Shown: positions 42,997 through 53,712, counted from the stretch's first letter. The stretch: DNA of 64,000 nt from Flavobacterium beibuense (GCF_004151245.1 NZ_JUIW01000010.1:1-64000), one strand, 5' to 3'. Translations and numbers: made by a program. The notes: generated by a model not told the origin, from the letters alone.

Positions 42997-43914
42997 TTAA
43001 ATATCCCCCAGACCGGCTTTAGTAAGTACCGGTTTCTTGGGTGGTGCGGTAACAAGGTATACGCCTGTAAAGATTAGGATTGCCGAAAAAATCTTAACCG
43101 GATTAAGGGCATCCTTACCCAAACTTACGGCAAATATTGTTGCAAACAAGGGCTGAAGGTAAATAAAAACAGCAACCGTTGTTGGTTTAAGCTCTTTCAT
43201 GGAGAGCAGGTTAAGCAAATAGGTAAGGAAAGTGGAGAAAATAACCACAAATCCAACTTTTATCATGATACTTGTTGGCATAACGTCCCATTGTACTTCG
43301 CTTAGTTGCTGCCAGCCAAAAGGTAGTACCATAATGAACCCGAAAAGGTATATCCATTTTACAAAAGCAAACGGACTGTATTTGTCCATCAGTTTTTTGA
43401 CTATAATAAGGTAGAGTCCGTAAGAAACGGCATTTACAAACACCAGAAAATTTCCCCAAAGTTCATTTTCTCCGTTGCCAATGGATTTGCCGTATAGAAT
43501 AAGCAGTACGGTTCCTATGAGTCCAAGAACTATTCCGCCCATTTTTTTACCCACAATTTTCTCTTTCATTATAGCAGCGCTTAAAAGAAGCACTATCATA
43601 GGAGTGGTAACCATAAGTACCGATGCCATTATGGGAGATGTTTGGCTAAGCCCTTCAAAAAAAGTAAGCATGTTAAAGGCTACACCAAAAAAAGCTGCGG
43701 CTATAATGCGCGGAAAATCTTTTAATGCTATTTTTTGTTTGGTGGCAAAAAAAGCAATCAGCCAAAAAAGGACGACAGATCCTCCCACACGCAATGCGAT
43801 AAACCCAAAAGGTTTTACAAAGGCAGGCATTACATCTTTAGCAATAGTAAAAGTTACCCCATATATAACAGATACCATTGTGGCAGCTGTTAAGGCAAGA
43901 AGGCGTTTATTCAT
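42997..43914 (-). CDS. EamA/DMT-family transporter
   Basis: 305 residues with ten membrane helices in two EamA repeats (about 6-135 and 150-285). Features include P-M-I-V-L-L-L-S-A near the end of repeat one and Y-L-Q-P-L-F-A in repeat two, the typical DMT exporter signature. Substrate unknown; relatives export amino acids, nucleotides or metabolites. Its start overlaps the end of the ArsC/Spx-like gene by 8 bp, so the two are cotranscribed. Confidence 0.9.
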   Translation of the reverse strand: MNKRLLALTAATMVSVIYGVTFTIAKDVMPAFVKPFGFIALRVGGSVVLFWLIAFFATKQKIALKDFPRIIAAAFFGVAFNMLTFFEGLSQTSPIMASVLMVTTPMIVLLLSAAIMKEKIVGKKMGGIVLGLIGTVLLILYGKSIGNGENELWGNFLVFVNAVSYGLYLIIVKKLMDKYSPFAFVKWIYLFGFIMVLPFGWQQLSEVQWDVMPTSIMIKVGFVVIFSTFLTYLLNLLSMKELKPTTVAVFIYLQPLFATIFAVSLGKDALNPVKIFSAILIFTGVYLVTAPPKKPVLTKAGLGDI

Positions 43915-44263
43915 TGCTTAAGTACTCAATGGCAGCAGTTACATTTTTAGGGCTGTTGCCTACAAATATATTGTTGTTTGCAATAATAACCGGACGGTTT
44001 AAAAAAGTATAATGCTCCAGTATGTATTGCTTAAGGTCATTCTCGGTAAGGTTAATGTCCTTCATGCCACGCTCTTTATAAAGCTTTGCCCTTTTGCTGA
44101 AAAGCTTTTCATAGCTTCCTGCAAATGCATACATTTCCTCAAGCTGCTTTACTGTAATGGGTTCCTCTTTAATGTCCTGTAAAACAAAACCATCGGTATT
44201 AGGTAACGATTTAATTATCTTTTTACAGGTATCACAGGTTTTAAGGTAGTATATCTTTTTCAT
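43907..44263 (-). CDS. ArsC/Spx-family protein
   Basis: A 118-residue thioredoxin-like protein. The N-terminal C-D-T-C-K-K (about 10-15) is the C-x2-C form seen in Spx and in arsenate-reductase-like YffB proteins, and L-N-R-P-V-I (about 89-94) is the family's second motif with the substrate Arg. Not an obvious arsenate reductase, since no ars genes are near; a glutathione- or stress-linked function is equally possible. Confidence 0.85.
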   Translation of the reverse strand: MKKIYYLKTCDTCKKIIKSLPNTDGFVLQDIKEEPITVKQLEEMYAFAGSYEKLFSKRAKLYKERGMKDINLTENDLKQYILEHYTFLNRPVIIANNNIFVGNSPKNVTAAIEYLSNE

Positions 44264-44377
44264 ATTATGTTTTTATACTTGTTTGCAAAAGTAAGCGGTT
44301 TTATAAATAAGGATATAGTACTTTTATAAAAAAATAAATTCTACTAAAAAAGTAGAGTAAAGACTATTAATAAAACA

Positions 44378-44875
44378 ATGGATATTTCTGATTTAAATAT
44401 AAGGGAACAGCAGCTAATAGGAGCTTTATGTATTATCTCCTTTTGTCAAAAATATGAGATATATCATGAAGATATTCAGGAGTTCGCGGATCATTTATTG
44501 AATATACTGATTGCAGATAATTTGCCTGACTGGGAAGGCGAAGGGTTAAAGTTGGAAATTATAGGAAGGGGAGAACCTGTGTCACAGTCAGTTGAAAATA
44601 GTATCCCTCTAAAACTTAGAGATGATTTTCAGAAACTTGTAAATAATGCCTCTGAAATTGGTATTGTCGATATGTATGGAGCCAATACTCCCGCTCCTTT
44701 TTGGGCAGCTCAGCAATGTACGGCAATTTTAGCTAAACATAAGATAGAAGTTGCATTGTCTCAGGAGTTTTTAAATGATACAAGTACAGACAGGTGGGGA
44801 GAAGTTTGGGATGCTGAAAAGTTTAATGATTTAAAGAGATATTTACAAAGATATAAACAGGATAAACTTATATAA
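44378..44875 (+). CDS. Unrecognised 165-residue cytosolic protein
   Basis: No signal peptide, helix or known motif. The sequence is acidic with an N-terminal helical part (R-E-Q-Q-L-I-G-A-L-C-I-I-S-F-C) and a C-terminal region with W-A-A-Q-Q-C-T-A-I-L-A and D-R-W-G-E-V-W-D-A-E-K-F. Its acidic, single-domain form is like that of many toxin-immunity proteins, but no toxin gene is adjacent, so this is only an impression. It ends 8 bp before the DinB gene on the same strand. The codon use looks more AT-rich than its neighbours. Confidence 0.6.
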   Translation: MDISDLNIREQQLIGALCIISFCQKYEIYHEDIQEFADHLLNILIADNLPDWEGEGLKLEIIGRGEPVSQSVENSIPLKLRDDFQKLVNNASEIGIVDMYGANTPAPFWAAQQCTAILAKHKIEVALSQEFLNDTSTDRWGEVWDAEKFNDLKRYLQRYKQDKLI

Positions 44876-44883
44876 ATTAATCA

Positions 44884-45339
44884 ATGGAAACCACTTTTAA
44901 AATAACCCGTACCAGCAGGGAGATATATGCAAAATGGCTGGAAAAATATTCGTTAGAGCAGTTAAATAAAATACCTCAGGGCTTTAGCAATAACCTGATA
45001 TGGAATATAGGCCATATTGTGGTTTCACAACAATTATTGGTTTATGCAGGGTCTTACCAGCCCATGATGGTAAGTGAGGAAATGCTCGCCAAATACAGGA
45101 GAGGCAGCAAGCCTGAAGGCGATGTAACACAGCAGGAAGTAAATGAAATAAAAAATCTTCTGTTTACTACAATAGAGAAAACAGAAGATGATTATAAAAA
45201 AGGTTTATTTACATCATATAACGAAAGGACTTCCGAACTTGGATTTTTGCTTTCTTCAACAGAAATGGCTATCGACTTCAATAATTATCATGAAGCCATC
45301 CATTTAGGTATAATGATGCAGATAAAAAAGTTTATTTAA
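44884..45339 (+). CDS. DinB-family metal-binding protein
   Basis: A 151-residue four-helix-bundle protein. The histidine triad is visible: His in I-G-H-I-V-V-S-Q-Q (about 42) and H-E-A-I-H-L-G (about 138-142), spaced as in DinB/YfiT proteins. These enzymes use the metal to activate a thiol (for example bacillithiol or other small thiols) or hydrolyse substrates; specific activity unknown. Its stop shares TTAA with the convergent DUF3298 gene. Confidence 0.85.
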   Translation: METTFKITRTSREIYAKWLEKYSLEQLNKIPQGFSNNLIWNIGHIVVSQQLLVYAGSYQPMMVSEEMLAKYRRGSKPEGDVTQQEVNEIKNLLFTTIEKTEDDYKKGLFTSYNERTSELGFLLSSTEMAIDFNNYHEAIHLGIMMQIKKFI

Positions 45340-46124
45340 GTTTTAAAAAACTCATCAATTTCGCTATAGGGTAAAAAGAGTTCTTTTTGCCCTTCGGCGT
45401 ACGATGATATTTCATACGAATTGTAAAAAAGCAATAACCCGTTTTCCTTAAAGAAGATATTTAACGGAAGCGCAAACTTGTCGTCTTCAAATAAAAGGCC
45501 GGTAGCATTTATCGATTTGCCTGCCGGGATTTTAAATTTCTCTCTGAATTTCTTTTCGGCATATTGCCTAAAAGCGCTTACATCGGTAAAAATATCTTCA
45601 TACTTAAGGCTTTTACCTGTTTTTGCGTCAAAAATTAAAGACCTGTTGCCTTCATACCCGTGAGCACCACCTGTAAAAGTATAGTTGTTAAGTTTTATGT
45701 TTATAATACTGTCGGTCTTATAATCTACAGATCCGATTATTTTAGCCTCAAAGCCCGTCATTACATCATCTGGGAACTCCTTTTTCAGTTCTTCATACGA
45801 TCCCATAAAGGAAGCCATAAGGTCTTCATAGTTTGCCGCTTTATAAGGTGTTTCGCCAAAGTAAACTATTCCTCTTACAGTATTAAATACCTTATTGTTA
45901 ATGCTGTCTGCCACCACAGGTACATTTTCAGCCTCGGGAACTTTTATAGAAACACTAGGGCAATAATCATCACATGGCAGTGATGTTTTTTTATAGTAGG
46001 TTTTTGTAGTGAATGCCAGTACAGGGGTTTCCTCGGTTAGCGGTTCTTCATCATTGTTTTTCTTGTCCTTGCCACAGCTAAAAAGCATAAATGCGGCTAA
46101 TAGTAAGGTTAAGTGTTTTGCCAT
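45336..46124 (-). CDS. DUF3298/DUF4163 domain lipoprotein
   Basis: A 262-residue lipoprotein: M-A-K-H-L-T-L-L-L then lipobox M-L-F-S-C (Cys17). A charged linker leads to a DUF4163-like region and the DUF3298 domain, with F-T-G-G-A-H-G-Y-E-G-N-R-S (about 165-177) and D-A-K-T-G-K-S-L-K-Y-E-D-I-F. A related arrangement is found in RsiV-type lysozyme-binding anti-sigma factors, but no sigma factor is adjacent, and here the protein is periplasmic or outer-membrane bound. The ATG at 46124 places the signal peptide correctly; the frame is longer upstream. Confidence 0.82.
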   Translation of the reverse strand: MAKHLTLLLAAFMLFSCGKDKKNNDEEPLTEETPVLAFTTKTYYKKTSLPCDDYCPSVSIKVPEAENVPVVADSINNKVFNTVRGIVYFGETPYKAANYEDLMASFMGSYEELKKEFPDDVMTGFEAKIIGSVDYKTDSIINIKLNNYTFTGGAHGYEGNRSLIFDAKTGKSLKYEDIFTDVSAFRQYAEKKFREKFKIPAGKSINATGLLFEDDKFALPLNIFFKENGLLLFYNSYEISSYAEGQKELFLPYSEIDEFFKT

Positions 46125-46186
46125 GTTAATAATGTTATTGTTTTGCAAAAGGTTAATATCCTTATACAGGGTCAACTAAATTACAG

Positions 46187-46194
46187 TAAATTTG
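46187..46194 (+). promoter_or_regulatory. Putative -7 box for the Cys/Met enzyme gene
   Basis: TAAATTTG, 31 bp before the ATG at 46226; no clear -33 box. Confidence 0.45.
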
Positions 46195-46225
46195 CCTACT
46201 GTACGGATAAAGAATATTTAATTAT

Positions 46226-47368
46226 ATGAAATTTAACACAAAAACCATTCATGGCGGACAACACCCTGACCCTTCTACAGGAGCAGTAATGCCGCCGGTA
46301 TATCAAACTTCTACTTTTGCACAAAAAAGCCCGGGAGTACATACAGGATATGAATACAGCCGAGCTGCCAACCCTACAAGAACAGCACTTGAAGATGCTT
46401 TAGCAAGCATAGAGAACGGTGTGCGCGGACTTGCATTTTCATCGGGTCTTGCAGCGACCGACTGTGTAATGAAACTGCTTAAGCCTGGTGATGAGGTTAT
46501 CGCTATGGACGATCTTTATGGTGGTACTTACAGGATGTTTACAAGAATTTATCAGGATTTTGGTATCAATTTCCATTTTGTGGATATGAACGATATTGAT
46601 AAATTTAAGTCACTGATTAATGAAAAGACGAAGCTGGTGTGGGTAGAAACCCCAACAAACCCGCTTATGAAGCTTGCCGATATTGAGGCAATCGCTAAAA
46701 TAACCAAAGAGAAAAACATTCTTTTTGCGGTAGATAACACTTTTGCAACGCCGTACCTTCAAAGGCCTCTTGATATGGGTGCCGATATTGTTATGCACTC
46801 GGCTACAAAATATCTGGGCGGGCATAGTGATGTTATTGCCGGTGCACTTATAACTAAAGATGAGGCACTAGGCGAAAAACTACACTTTTCTCAATTTGCA
46901 ACAGGAGGTACCTTAGGTCCTCAGGATTCTTATCTTGTATTGCGCGGTATTAAAACCCTGCATTTAAGAATGGAGCGCCACTGTGAAAACGGAGAGAAAG
47001 TTGCTAATTTCCTTAGCAGCCATCCAAAAGTTAAAACGGTTTACTATCCGGGGCTTGAAAGCCATCCTTTCCATGAAATTGCCAAAAAGCAGATGCAGGG
47101 CGGTTTTGGAGGAATGGTATCATTCACTTTTGAATCGGGTAAAAAGGAAGACGCAATTAAATTCCTAGAGAGTGTTAGGGTATTTACACTTGCTGAATCG
47201 TTAGGAGGAGTAGAATCTCTTGCTAACCACCCGGCTTTAATGACACATGCATCGATTCCGGAAGATAAAAGAAAGGAAATTGGTATTACGGACGACCTTG
47301 TGAGGCTTAGTGTAGGGGTAGAGGATATAGAAGATTTACTGGAAGACATACGCCAGGCACTGGGTTAA
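46226..47368 (+). CDS. Cys/Met metabolism PLP enzyme (cystathionine gamma-synthase/lyase type)
   Basis: A 380-residue PLP-dependent trans-sulfuration enzyme. Cofactor features: Y-E-Y-S-R-A-A-N-P-T (about 43-52), S-G-L-A-A (about 74), D-D-L-Y-G-G-T-Y (about 97) and the PLP lysine in H-S-A-T-K-Y-L-G-G-H (about 191-200). The C-terminal A-E-S-L-G-G-V-E-S-L and S-V-G-V-E-D block is standard. It could make cystathionine (MetB), cleave it, or act as a homocysteine synthase; sequence alone does not decide. Monocistronic. Confidence 0.9.
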   Translation: MKFNTKTIHGGQHPDPSTGAVMPPVYQTSTFAQKSPGVHTGYEYSRAANPTRTALEDALASIENGVRGLAFSSGLAATDCVMKLLKPGDEVIAMDDLYGGTYRMFTRIYQDFGINFHFVDMNDIDKFKSLINEKTKLVWVETPTNPLMKLADIEAIAKITKEKNILFAVDNTFATPYLQRPLDMGADIVMHSATKYLGGHSDVIAGALITKDEALGEKLHFSQFATGGTLGPQDSYLVLRGIKTLHLRMERHCENGEKVANFLSSHPKVKTVYYPGLESHPFHEIAKKQMQGGFGGMVSFTFESGKKEDAIKFLESVRVFTLAESLGGVESLANHPALMTHASIPEDKRKEIGITDDLVRLSVGVEDIEDLLEDIRQALG

Positions 47369-47452
47369 GAGCTTCATTTTTAAATGTTTTTGGTCTTAAA
47401 AGCATAAAGTATTTGAAATCAAAACCCTAAGTGTTTTTTTAATAGAAAAATG

Positions 47453-47460
47453 TATATTTG
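47453..47460 (+). promoter_or_regulatory. Putative -7 box for gdhA
   Basis: TATATTTG, 48 bp before the ATG at 47509, matches TAnnTTTG; the -33 position is only T-rich. Confidence 0.45.
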
Positions 47461-47493
47461 CGCCGTTAACGAAAACGTTTTCTTAAATATTAA

Positions 47494-48852
<1,359 letters not shown>

Positions 48853-48877
48853 TAATTACCCAAATCAAATATTTAAG

Positions 48878-48909
48878 AGCCCTTCAAAGTTAAATGAAGG
48901 GCTTTTTTT
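48878..48909 (+). terminator. Terminator of gdhA
   Basis: Perfect 9-bp stem AGCCCTTCA / TGAAGGGCT, 8-nt loop, followed by T6. Confidence 0.85.
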
Positions 48910-48948
48910 ATAAAGGGTATACAAAAAAAAGGATAAAAGCGTTTTACC

Positions 48949-48956
48949 TATATTTG
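48949..48956 (+). promoter_or_regulatory. Putative -7 box for porZ
   Basis: TATATTTG, 16 bp before the ATG at 48973, which predicts a very short leader. Confidence 0.45.
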
Positions 48957-48972
48957 CTGTAAATTATCATTA

Positions 48973-51243
48973 ATGAAAAGGGTTTTTGCCATACTGCTGT
49001 TTTTAACTTGTTCAGTGGCTTTTTCACAGGCTAATCAGCTGTGGAAGAGTTATTTTTCCTATAATCGTATTATTGACATTACCAATAGCCCAAGCAGGGT
49101 GTTTGCAGCAGGCGAATATGCTGTTTTTTCAAAGAACGTACTAACTAATGATTTAAGTACATTTACATCTGTAGACGGGCTTAAATCGGAGTCGATTACA
49201 GCAATATACCACAGTAATGCATACGGCAAAACACTTGTGGGTAACTCAAACGGTTTGCTTATAGTTGTTAATCAGGACAATTCAATACTTAATGTTATAG
49301 ATATAGTTGAAGAAACTACAATAGCTCAAAACAAGAAGAAAATAAACGGAATTTATGAATATGAAGGAAAAGCTTACATATCCTGTGATTTCGGTATCTC
49401 AGTATTTAATCTTCAGACCCTTGAATTTGGAGATACTTATTATTTAGGTCCTAATGGTGCCGAAATACCTGTACAGCAATGTGCGGTTTATAATGGTTAT
49501 ATTTATGCCTCTACAGCTGAAAACGGTATAAGAAGAGCGATTTATACCAATCCTAATCTTAATGATTTTAATCAGTGGAGCGAGTTCACTCCGGGGCAAT
49601 TTACAGGAATAGCATCTTTTGCGGGTAATTTATTTGCTTCAGATAATTCTGGTGTTGTTTACAGGCTTTTAAATGAATCCTTTTCTTTTTTTGCACAATT
49701 TCCCAGTTCGGTAAACGAATTAAGGTCTTCAGGGGGATATCTTATAGCTATGGGTGGGAATGTTATAAATATATACAATGAGCAGCTTATGCACATGTAT
49801 ACCATTAATTATATTCCCGGGGAATCGCTCAATTTTACGTGTGCTACTATCTTAAATGAGAAGATTTATATAGGTACTTATGAAAAGGGTGTGTTTACAA
49901 GCTTTTTAAATGATTTGAATTATTATGAAAATATAACTCCTGACGGACCCTTACAAAACAGCATTTTCTCCTTAAAAATGGCTACTGGAAATCTTTGGGC
50001 TGTATACGGAGGATATAATTTCTATTACACTCCGGATTATTCGTTAAATGGTATAAGTAAACTAACTGAAAATGGTTGGTTTCATATATCGCCTTCGGAT
50101 GTTTTAGGAGCCCGGTCTCTTTCTGCCATTACCGTTAACCCGTCAAATCAAAATCAGGTTTATATAGCCTCACATCAGTCAGGATTATTAAGGGTGAATG
50201 ATGATGTGCCTGATATGTTGTATACTAATACTAACACTGGTCAAAATGGTTTACAGGCAATAGGTAATAATTCTATTAGGGTAAACGGGCCTGCTTTTGA
50301 TAAAAACGGAAATGTATGGGTAACGAATGCTCTTGTTGATAAGCCTTTAAAGAGAATGTCTTCCGGAGGGCAATGGGTTTCCTATAGTTTTGTGGATGTT
50401 ACTTCAGCTCCTTCATCCGATAGTTACGGAAAGATGGTTATAGATAAGAACGGTACAAAATGGGTTCCTACAGTAAATAACGGAATTGTGGCGTTTAACG
50501 AAACCCTTGGTAACAAGTTTATAGTAATAGATGATAATACGGGTAACTTACCTACTTCTTATGTAAAATGTCTGACGATTGACAATCGTAACCAATTATG
50601 GATAGGAACTATAAGAGGATTAAGGGTACTTTCAAGTGTAGAACGTTTTGTAAGTGAAAACCAGCTAACCACAAACGCAATTATAATAATTGAAGACGAT
50701 CTTGCCCAGGAATTAATGTATGAGCAGGTTATAAATGAAATTGAAGTAGATGGTTCCAATAATAAATGGATAGCCACTGCAGGTGCAGGAGCATTTTTGG
50801 TATCGCCAAACGGACAGGAAACCCTTGCACATTTTACAAAGGATAATTCGCCTTTACCTAGTAATTCTGTTTATGATATAGAAATTAACGGTGTTACAGG
50901 AGAAGTTTTCTTTGCTACAGATAAAGGCATGGTGTCTTATTTAGGGACATCTACAGCTGCCGAAGATAACCTTAATAATGTTTATGTGTTTCCTAATCCC
51001 GTACGCCCGGGGTTTGAGGGAGAAGTAAACATTAGCGGGTTAATGAATAAGGTAAACCTTAAGATTACGGATATAGAAGGTAACCTAGTGTATGAAACTA
51101 CTTCACAGGGAGGTACAGTAACCTGGGATACTACTGCTTTTGGTAAGTACAGGGTAGCTTCGGGTGTTTATATGATATTTATATCATCTGAAGACGGCAC
51201 TCAAACCAAAGTGAAAAAGGTAATGATTATAAGAGGGGAGTAA
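48973..51243 (+). CDS. porZ: T9SS component PorZ
   Basis: A 756-residue exported protein. The signal peptide ends at A-F-S-Q (about 19). Two beta-propeller domains follow (repeated short strands such as N-L-W-A-V-Y-G-G and G-T-K-W-V-P-T-V-N-N-G-I-V), and a C-terminal T9SS-type sorting domain starts at V-F-P-N-P-V-R-P-G-F (about 676). This layout, the length and the immediate neighbour recO (4 bp downstream) identify PorZ, a surface component of the PorU-PorV-PorQ-PorZ attachment complex that delivers anionic LPS for anchoring cargo. The window's three T9SS cargo proteins would be processed by that complex. Confidence 0.88.
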   Translation: MKRVFAILLFLTCSVAFSQANQLWKSYFSYNRIIDITNSPSRVFAAGEYAVFSKNVLTNDLSTFTSVDGLKSESITAIYHSNAYGKTLVGNSNGLLIVVNQDNSILNVIDIVEETTIAQNKKKINGIYEYEGKAYISCDFGISVFNLQTLEFGDTYYLGPNGAEIPVQQCAVYNGYIYASTAENGIRRAIYTNPNLNDFNQWSEFTPGQFTGIASFAGNLFASDNSGVVYRLLNESFSFFAQFPSSVNELRSSGGYLIAMGGNVINIYNEQLMHMYTINYIPGESLNFTCATILNEKIYIGTYEKGVFTSFLNDLNYYENITPDGPLQNSIFSLKMATGNLWAVYGGYNFYYTPDYSLNGISKLTENGWFHISPSDVLGARSLSAITVNPSNQNQVYIASHQSGLLRVNDDVPDMLYTNTNTGQNGLQAIGNNSIRVNGPAFDKNGNVWVTNALVDKPLKRMSSGGQWVSYSFVDVTSAPSSDSYGKMVIDKNGTKWVPTVNNGIVAFNETLGNKFIVIDDNTGNLPTSYVKCLTIDNRNQLWIGTIRGLRVLSSVERFVSENQLTTNAIIIIEDDLAQELMYEQVINEIEVDGSNNKWIATAGAGAFLVSPNGQETLAHFTKDNSPLPSNSVYDIEINGVTGEVFFATDKGMVSYLGTSTAAEDNLNNVYVFPNPVRPGFEGEVNISGLMNKVNLKITDIEGNLVYETTSQGGTVTWDTTAFGKYRVASGVYMIFISSEDGTQTKVKKVMIIRGE

Positions 51244-51247
51244 TAAG

Positions 51248-51961
51248 GTGCTGGTAAAAACAAAAGCCATAGTGATAAGCTCACTTCGCTATCAGGAAAA
51301 AAGCCTGATCGTGAAGTGCTTTACCGAAAGTGACGGACTAAAATCCTATTTTATAAGGGATGCTTTCTCTACCCGTAAAAACACTCAGAAAATAGCTTTT
51401 TTTCAGCCGCTTAATATATTGGAAATAGAGGCTGCACATAAAAATAAAGGCAGCCTGGAATATTTTAAGGAAGTTAAGCTGGCACATCCGTATTATACCG
51501 TCAATACCGATATTACAAAAACTACCATTGTTATCTTTCTTTCAGAAATACTGCATCACTGCATACGCGAGGAGGAAAAGAACGAAAGCCTTTATCATTT
51601 TCTGGAAACAGCACTTTTGTGGTTTGACAGCCATGATGAGGTTGCTAATTTCCATTTGATACTTATGATGGAAATAACAAAATTCCTGGGATTTTTTCCG
51701 GAACGCCCTCAAAATGAAAACGACTTCTTTGAAATGACTGAAGGGGTTTTTACCCCATATCAGTCAATAAGCTGTCTCTCTATAGAGGAAACGAATCTTT
51801 TTAAAAGGCTTATACAGTTAAAACTGGATAATAGTATAAAAAGTTTTCATGTAAGCGAACGCCAGACGTTGCTCAAAATACTTTTAGATTACTACGCTTT
51901 CCACCTGGACGGCTTTAAAAGGCCAAAATCGCTTGATGTACTGAAGGAAATATTCAGTTAA
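51248..51961 (+). CDS. recO: DNA repair protein RecO
   Basis: A 237-residue recombination mediator that loads RecA through RecF/RecR. N-terminal OB-fold (V-K-T-K-A-I-V-I-S-S-L-R-Y-Q-E-K-S-L-I-V, first 20 residues) and a helical C-terminal domain match the family; the zinc-binding Cys set of some RecO proteins is missing, as in many Bacteroidota. Translation starts at GTG 51248, four bases after the porZ stop; no ATG fits. Its stop is shared (TTAA) with the convergent DsbA/FrnE gene. Confidence 0.9.
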   Translation: MLVKTKAIVISSLRYQEKSLIVKCFTESDGLKSYFIRDAFSTRKNTQKIAFFQPLNILEIEAAHKNKGSLEYFKEVKLAHPYYTVNTDITKTTIVIFLSEILHHCIREEEKNESLYHFLETALLWFDSHDEVANFHLILMMEITKFLGFFPERPQNENDFFEMTEGVFTPYQSISCLSIEETNLFKRLIQLKLDNSIKSFHVSERQTLLKILLDYYAFHLDGFKRPKSLDVLKEIFS

Positions 51962-52668
51962 TCACAATTCCCTTCAGTGTCGCAGCTTTGTCCTTTAATG
52001 GTCTCAAAATTGTTTTTAGGCTGTGTTGCCTGCCATTCTTCAAAGGCTTTATCCAACGTCTCGGTAAATGCCCTGCTTTCCTGAGCTCCGGAAACGGCAT
52101 ATTTTCGGTTAAACACAAAAAAAGGTACTCCGCGTATGCCTAACTGCTGTGCTTCGTTTATATCGGCAACAACATCGTTGGCAAACTCACCGTTATTCAT
52201 TGCATCAGCCAGTTTATTTGCGTCTAGGCCAAGTTCTATGGCAAGAAGCATAAGTATTTGTGCATCATCAATATTTTTTCCTTCTGTAAAATAAGCCCTG
52301 AAGAGTTTTTCCTCTGCCTCATTCTGTTTTCCGTATTTTTTGGCAAAATGTAAAAAACGGTGGGCGTTAAAACTGTTAGCCGGTATGGCACGGTCAAAAT
52401 CATAAATCAATCCTGCCTGGGCAGCCATATTGGTTACATAATCGTTCATGCCTTTGGCTTCTTCCAGGCTAATGTTTTTATGTTCGGCTAAAAATTGATG
52501 TATGTTTTTTGTCGGGTCTGTTTTAAGTTCAGGTGAAAGCAAAAAGCTTTTCCATTCTATCTCTACATCATTCCTGCCTTCAAAACCGGCAAGTGCCTCT
52601 TCAAATCTTCTTTTGCCTATGTAGCAAAAGGGACACATAATGTCACTCCATATTTCTATTTTCATCAC
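51958..52668 (-). CDS. DsbA-family oxidoreductase (FrnE-like)
   Basis: A 236-residue thioredoxin-fold protein without a signal peptide. The active-site C-P-F-C (about 12-15) opens the protein after M-K-I-E-I-W-S-D-I-M; the helical insertion and G-V-P-F-F-V-F (about 176-182, cis-Pro) are standard for the cytosolic FrnE branch. Unlike periplasmic DsbA it is expected to act in the cytosol as a disulfide isomerase/reductase. It ends with C-D-T-E-G-N-C-D, a second C-x4-C pair at the C-terminus as found in some FrnE proteins. Second in a unit with the esterase gene (17-bp gap). Confidence 0.9.
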   Translation of the reverse strand: MMKIEIWSDIMCPFCYIGKRRFEEALAGFEGRNDVEIEWKSFLLSPELKTDPTKNIHQFLAEHKNISLEEAKGMNDYVTNMAAQAGLIYDFDRAIPANSFNAHRFLHFAKKYGKQNEAEEKLFRAYFTEGKNIDDAQILMLLAIELGLDANKLADAMNNGEFANDVVADINEAQQLGIRGVPFFVFNRKYAVSGAQESRAFTETLDKAFEEWQATQPKNNFETIKGQSCDTEGNCD

Positions 52669-52685
52669 TCTAAAATTAGACCGAG

Positions 52686-53603
52686 TTAATCACAAAAACT
52701 ATACCTGTTAGGCTTTTTACACTCCTTATTTGTTGAAATTATGATATGCGACTGTTCTTTTTTGCCGTTTAAAGTGTTGTTCATAAAATCTACCACCGTT
52801 TGAGGGTCTTTACTAAACAGCTCGTCGCTGTATTCGTGTCCGCCATTGCAGTAGGTAACAAGTTTTATGTTGCCGTCAAGGTCAATAATATGATTGTAAA
52901 TGGAGTAGGAGCCAAAAAGCATTAGCCAGCCTGATGCGTTAGTAGGGCAATAATGGTGGGCGGCTGTACCATAAGGAACCGTTGGGTCGCAACTACCATG
53001 AAAAAGAAGTGTAGGTATTACAGTTTCTTTTGTAATAAGATTAAGATCCATAATGGCTCCTGCACCGGATATTACCCCCGCATACTTAAAATTGTCAGGA
53101 AGTTTGTCAGGATAAATGCTCATAAGGTCTCTGTTCCAGTAAGCCGCATGCAAAACGGTTTCTGCTCCCGCACTGCTCCCGGAAATGAATATTTTAGAAG
53201 TATCTATATTGTATTTTTCACTGTTCTTAATAAAGAAAAGGGTGGCCTGCCATAGTTGGTTTGCAGCTATTTGAAAAGCCTTTACTTTTTCGGATAAAAT
53301 GCCGTCGCAGCTAAATTTTTTGTCTTTCATGTACAGGGTGTAGCTTATTGATGCTGCCACATAACCCTGAGATGCTGCGTGTTTTGCTATGTGGTGCCCC
53401 CATTCACGATTGCCTACTGCAAAGCCACCACCATGTACGTGTATAAGTAAGGGACTTTTTTCTTTTCCCTGTTTTTTAGGCAGGAAAAGATCCAGTTCCA
53501 GCTTGGTTGAATCGTTTACAAAATAGGTTAGGGTTTTAAATTCCTGTGCTTTTGCTGTAATGGAAAGTGCCATTACAAACAGCATTAATAGGTATTTTTT
53601 CAT
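52686..53603 (-). CDS. Exported alpha/beta hydrolase (esterase/lipase-like)
   Basis: 305 residues; signal peptide ends near A-K-A-Q. The oxyanion motif H-V-H-G-G-G (about 56-61), the nucleophile in S-G-S-S-A-G-A-E (about 141-148), an acid in C-D-P-T-V-P (about 208) and the histidine in N-G-G-H-E-Y (about 255) form a complete catalytic triad. The H-G-G-G type points to carboxylesterases (hormone-sensitive-lipase or feruloyl-esterase-like). No CAZyme neighbour tells the substrate. Confidence 0.87.
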   Translation of the reverse strand: MKKYLLMLFVMALSITAKAQEFKTLTYFVNDSTKLELDLFLPKKQGKEKSPLLIHVHGGGFAVGNREWGHHIAKHAASQGYVAASISYTLYMKDKKFSCDGILSEKVKAFQIAANQLWQATLFFIKNSEKYNIDTSKIFISGSSAGAETVLHAAYWNRDLMSIYPDKLPDNFKYAGVISGAGAIMDLNLITKETVIPTLLFHGSCDPTVPYGTAAHHYCPTNASGWLMLFGSYSIYNHIIDLDGNIKLVTYCNGGHEYSDELFSKDPQTVVDFMNNTLNGKKEQSHIIISTNKECKKPNRYSFCD

Positions 53604-53665
53604 GATTTAGATACGGTTTGGTACAAACTTACATAAATATGAAAATCAATGAGAAGATGTTAACT

Positions 53666-53695
53666 AAAAAAGCCTCCGGTATTACCGAAGGCTTT
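53666..53695 (-). terminator. Terminator of the RCC1-repeat gene
   Basis: 12-bp stem AAAGCCTCCGGT / ACCGAAGGCTTT with one mismatch and an ATT loop; the A-run at 53666-53671 gives the U-run on the minus strand. Confidence 0.8.
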
Positions 53696-53712
53696 CAATA
53701 AATCTGATATTT

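Noticed and set aside
45336..46124. RsiV-type anti-sigma factor
   Set aside because: The DUF3298 domain is shared, but this protein is a lipoprotein with no cytosolic anti-sigma domain, and no sigma-factor gene is adjacent.
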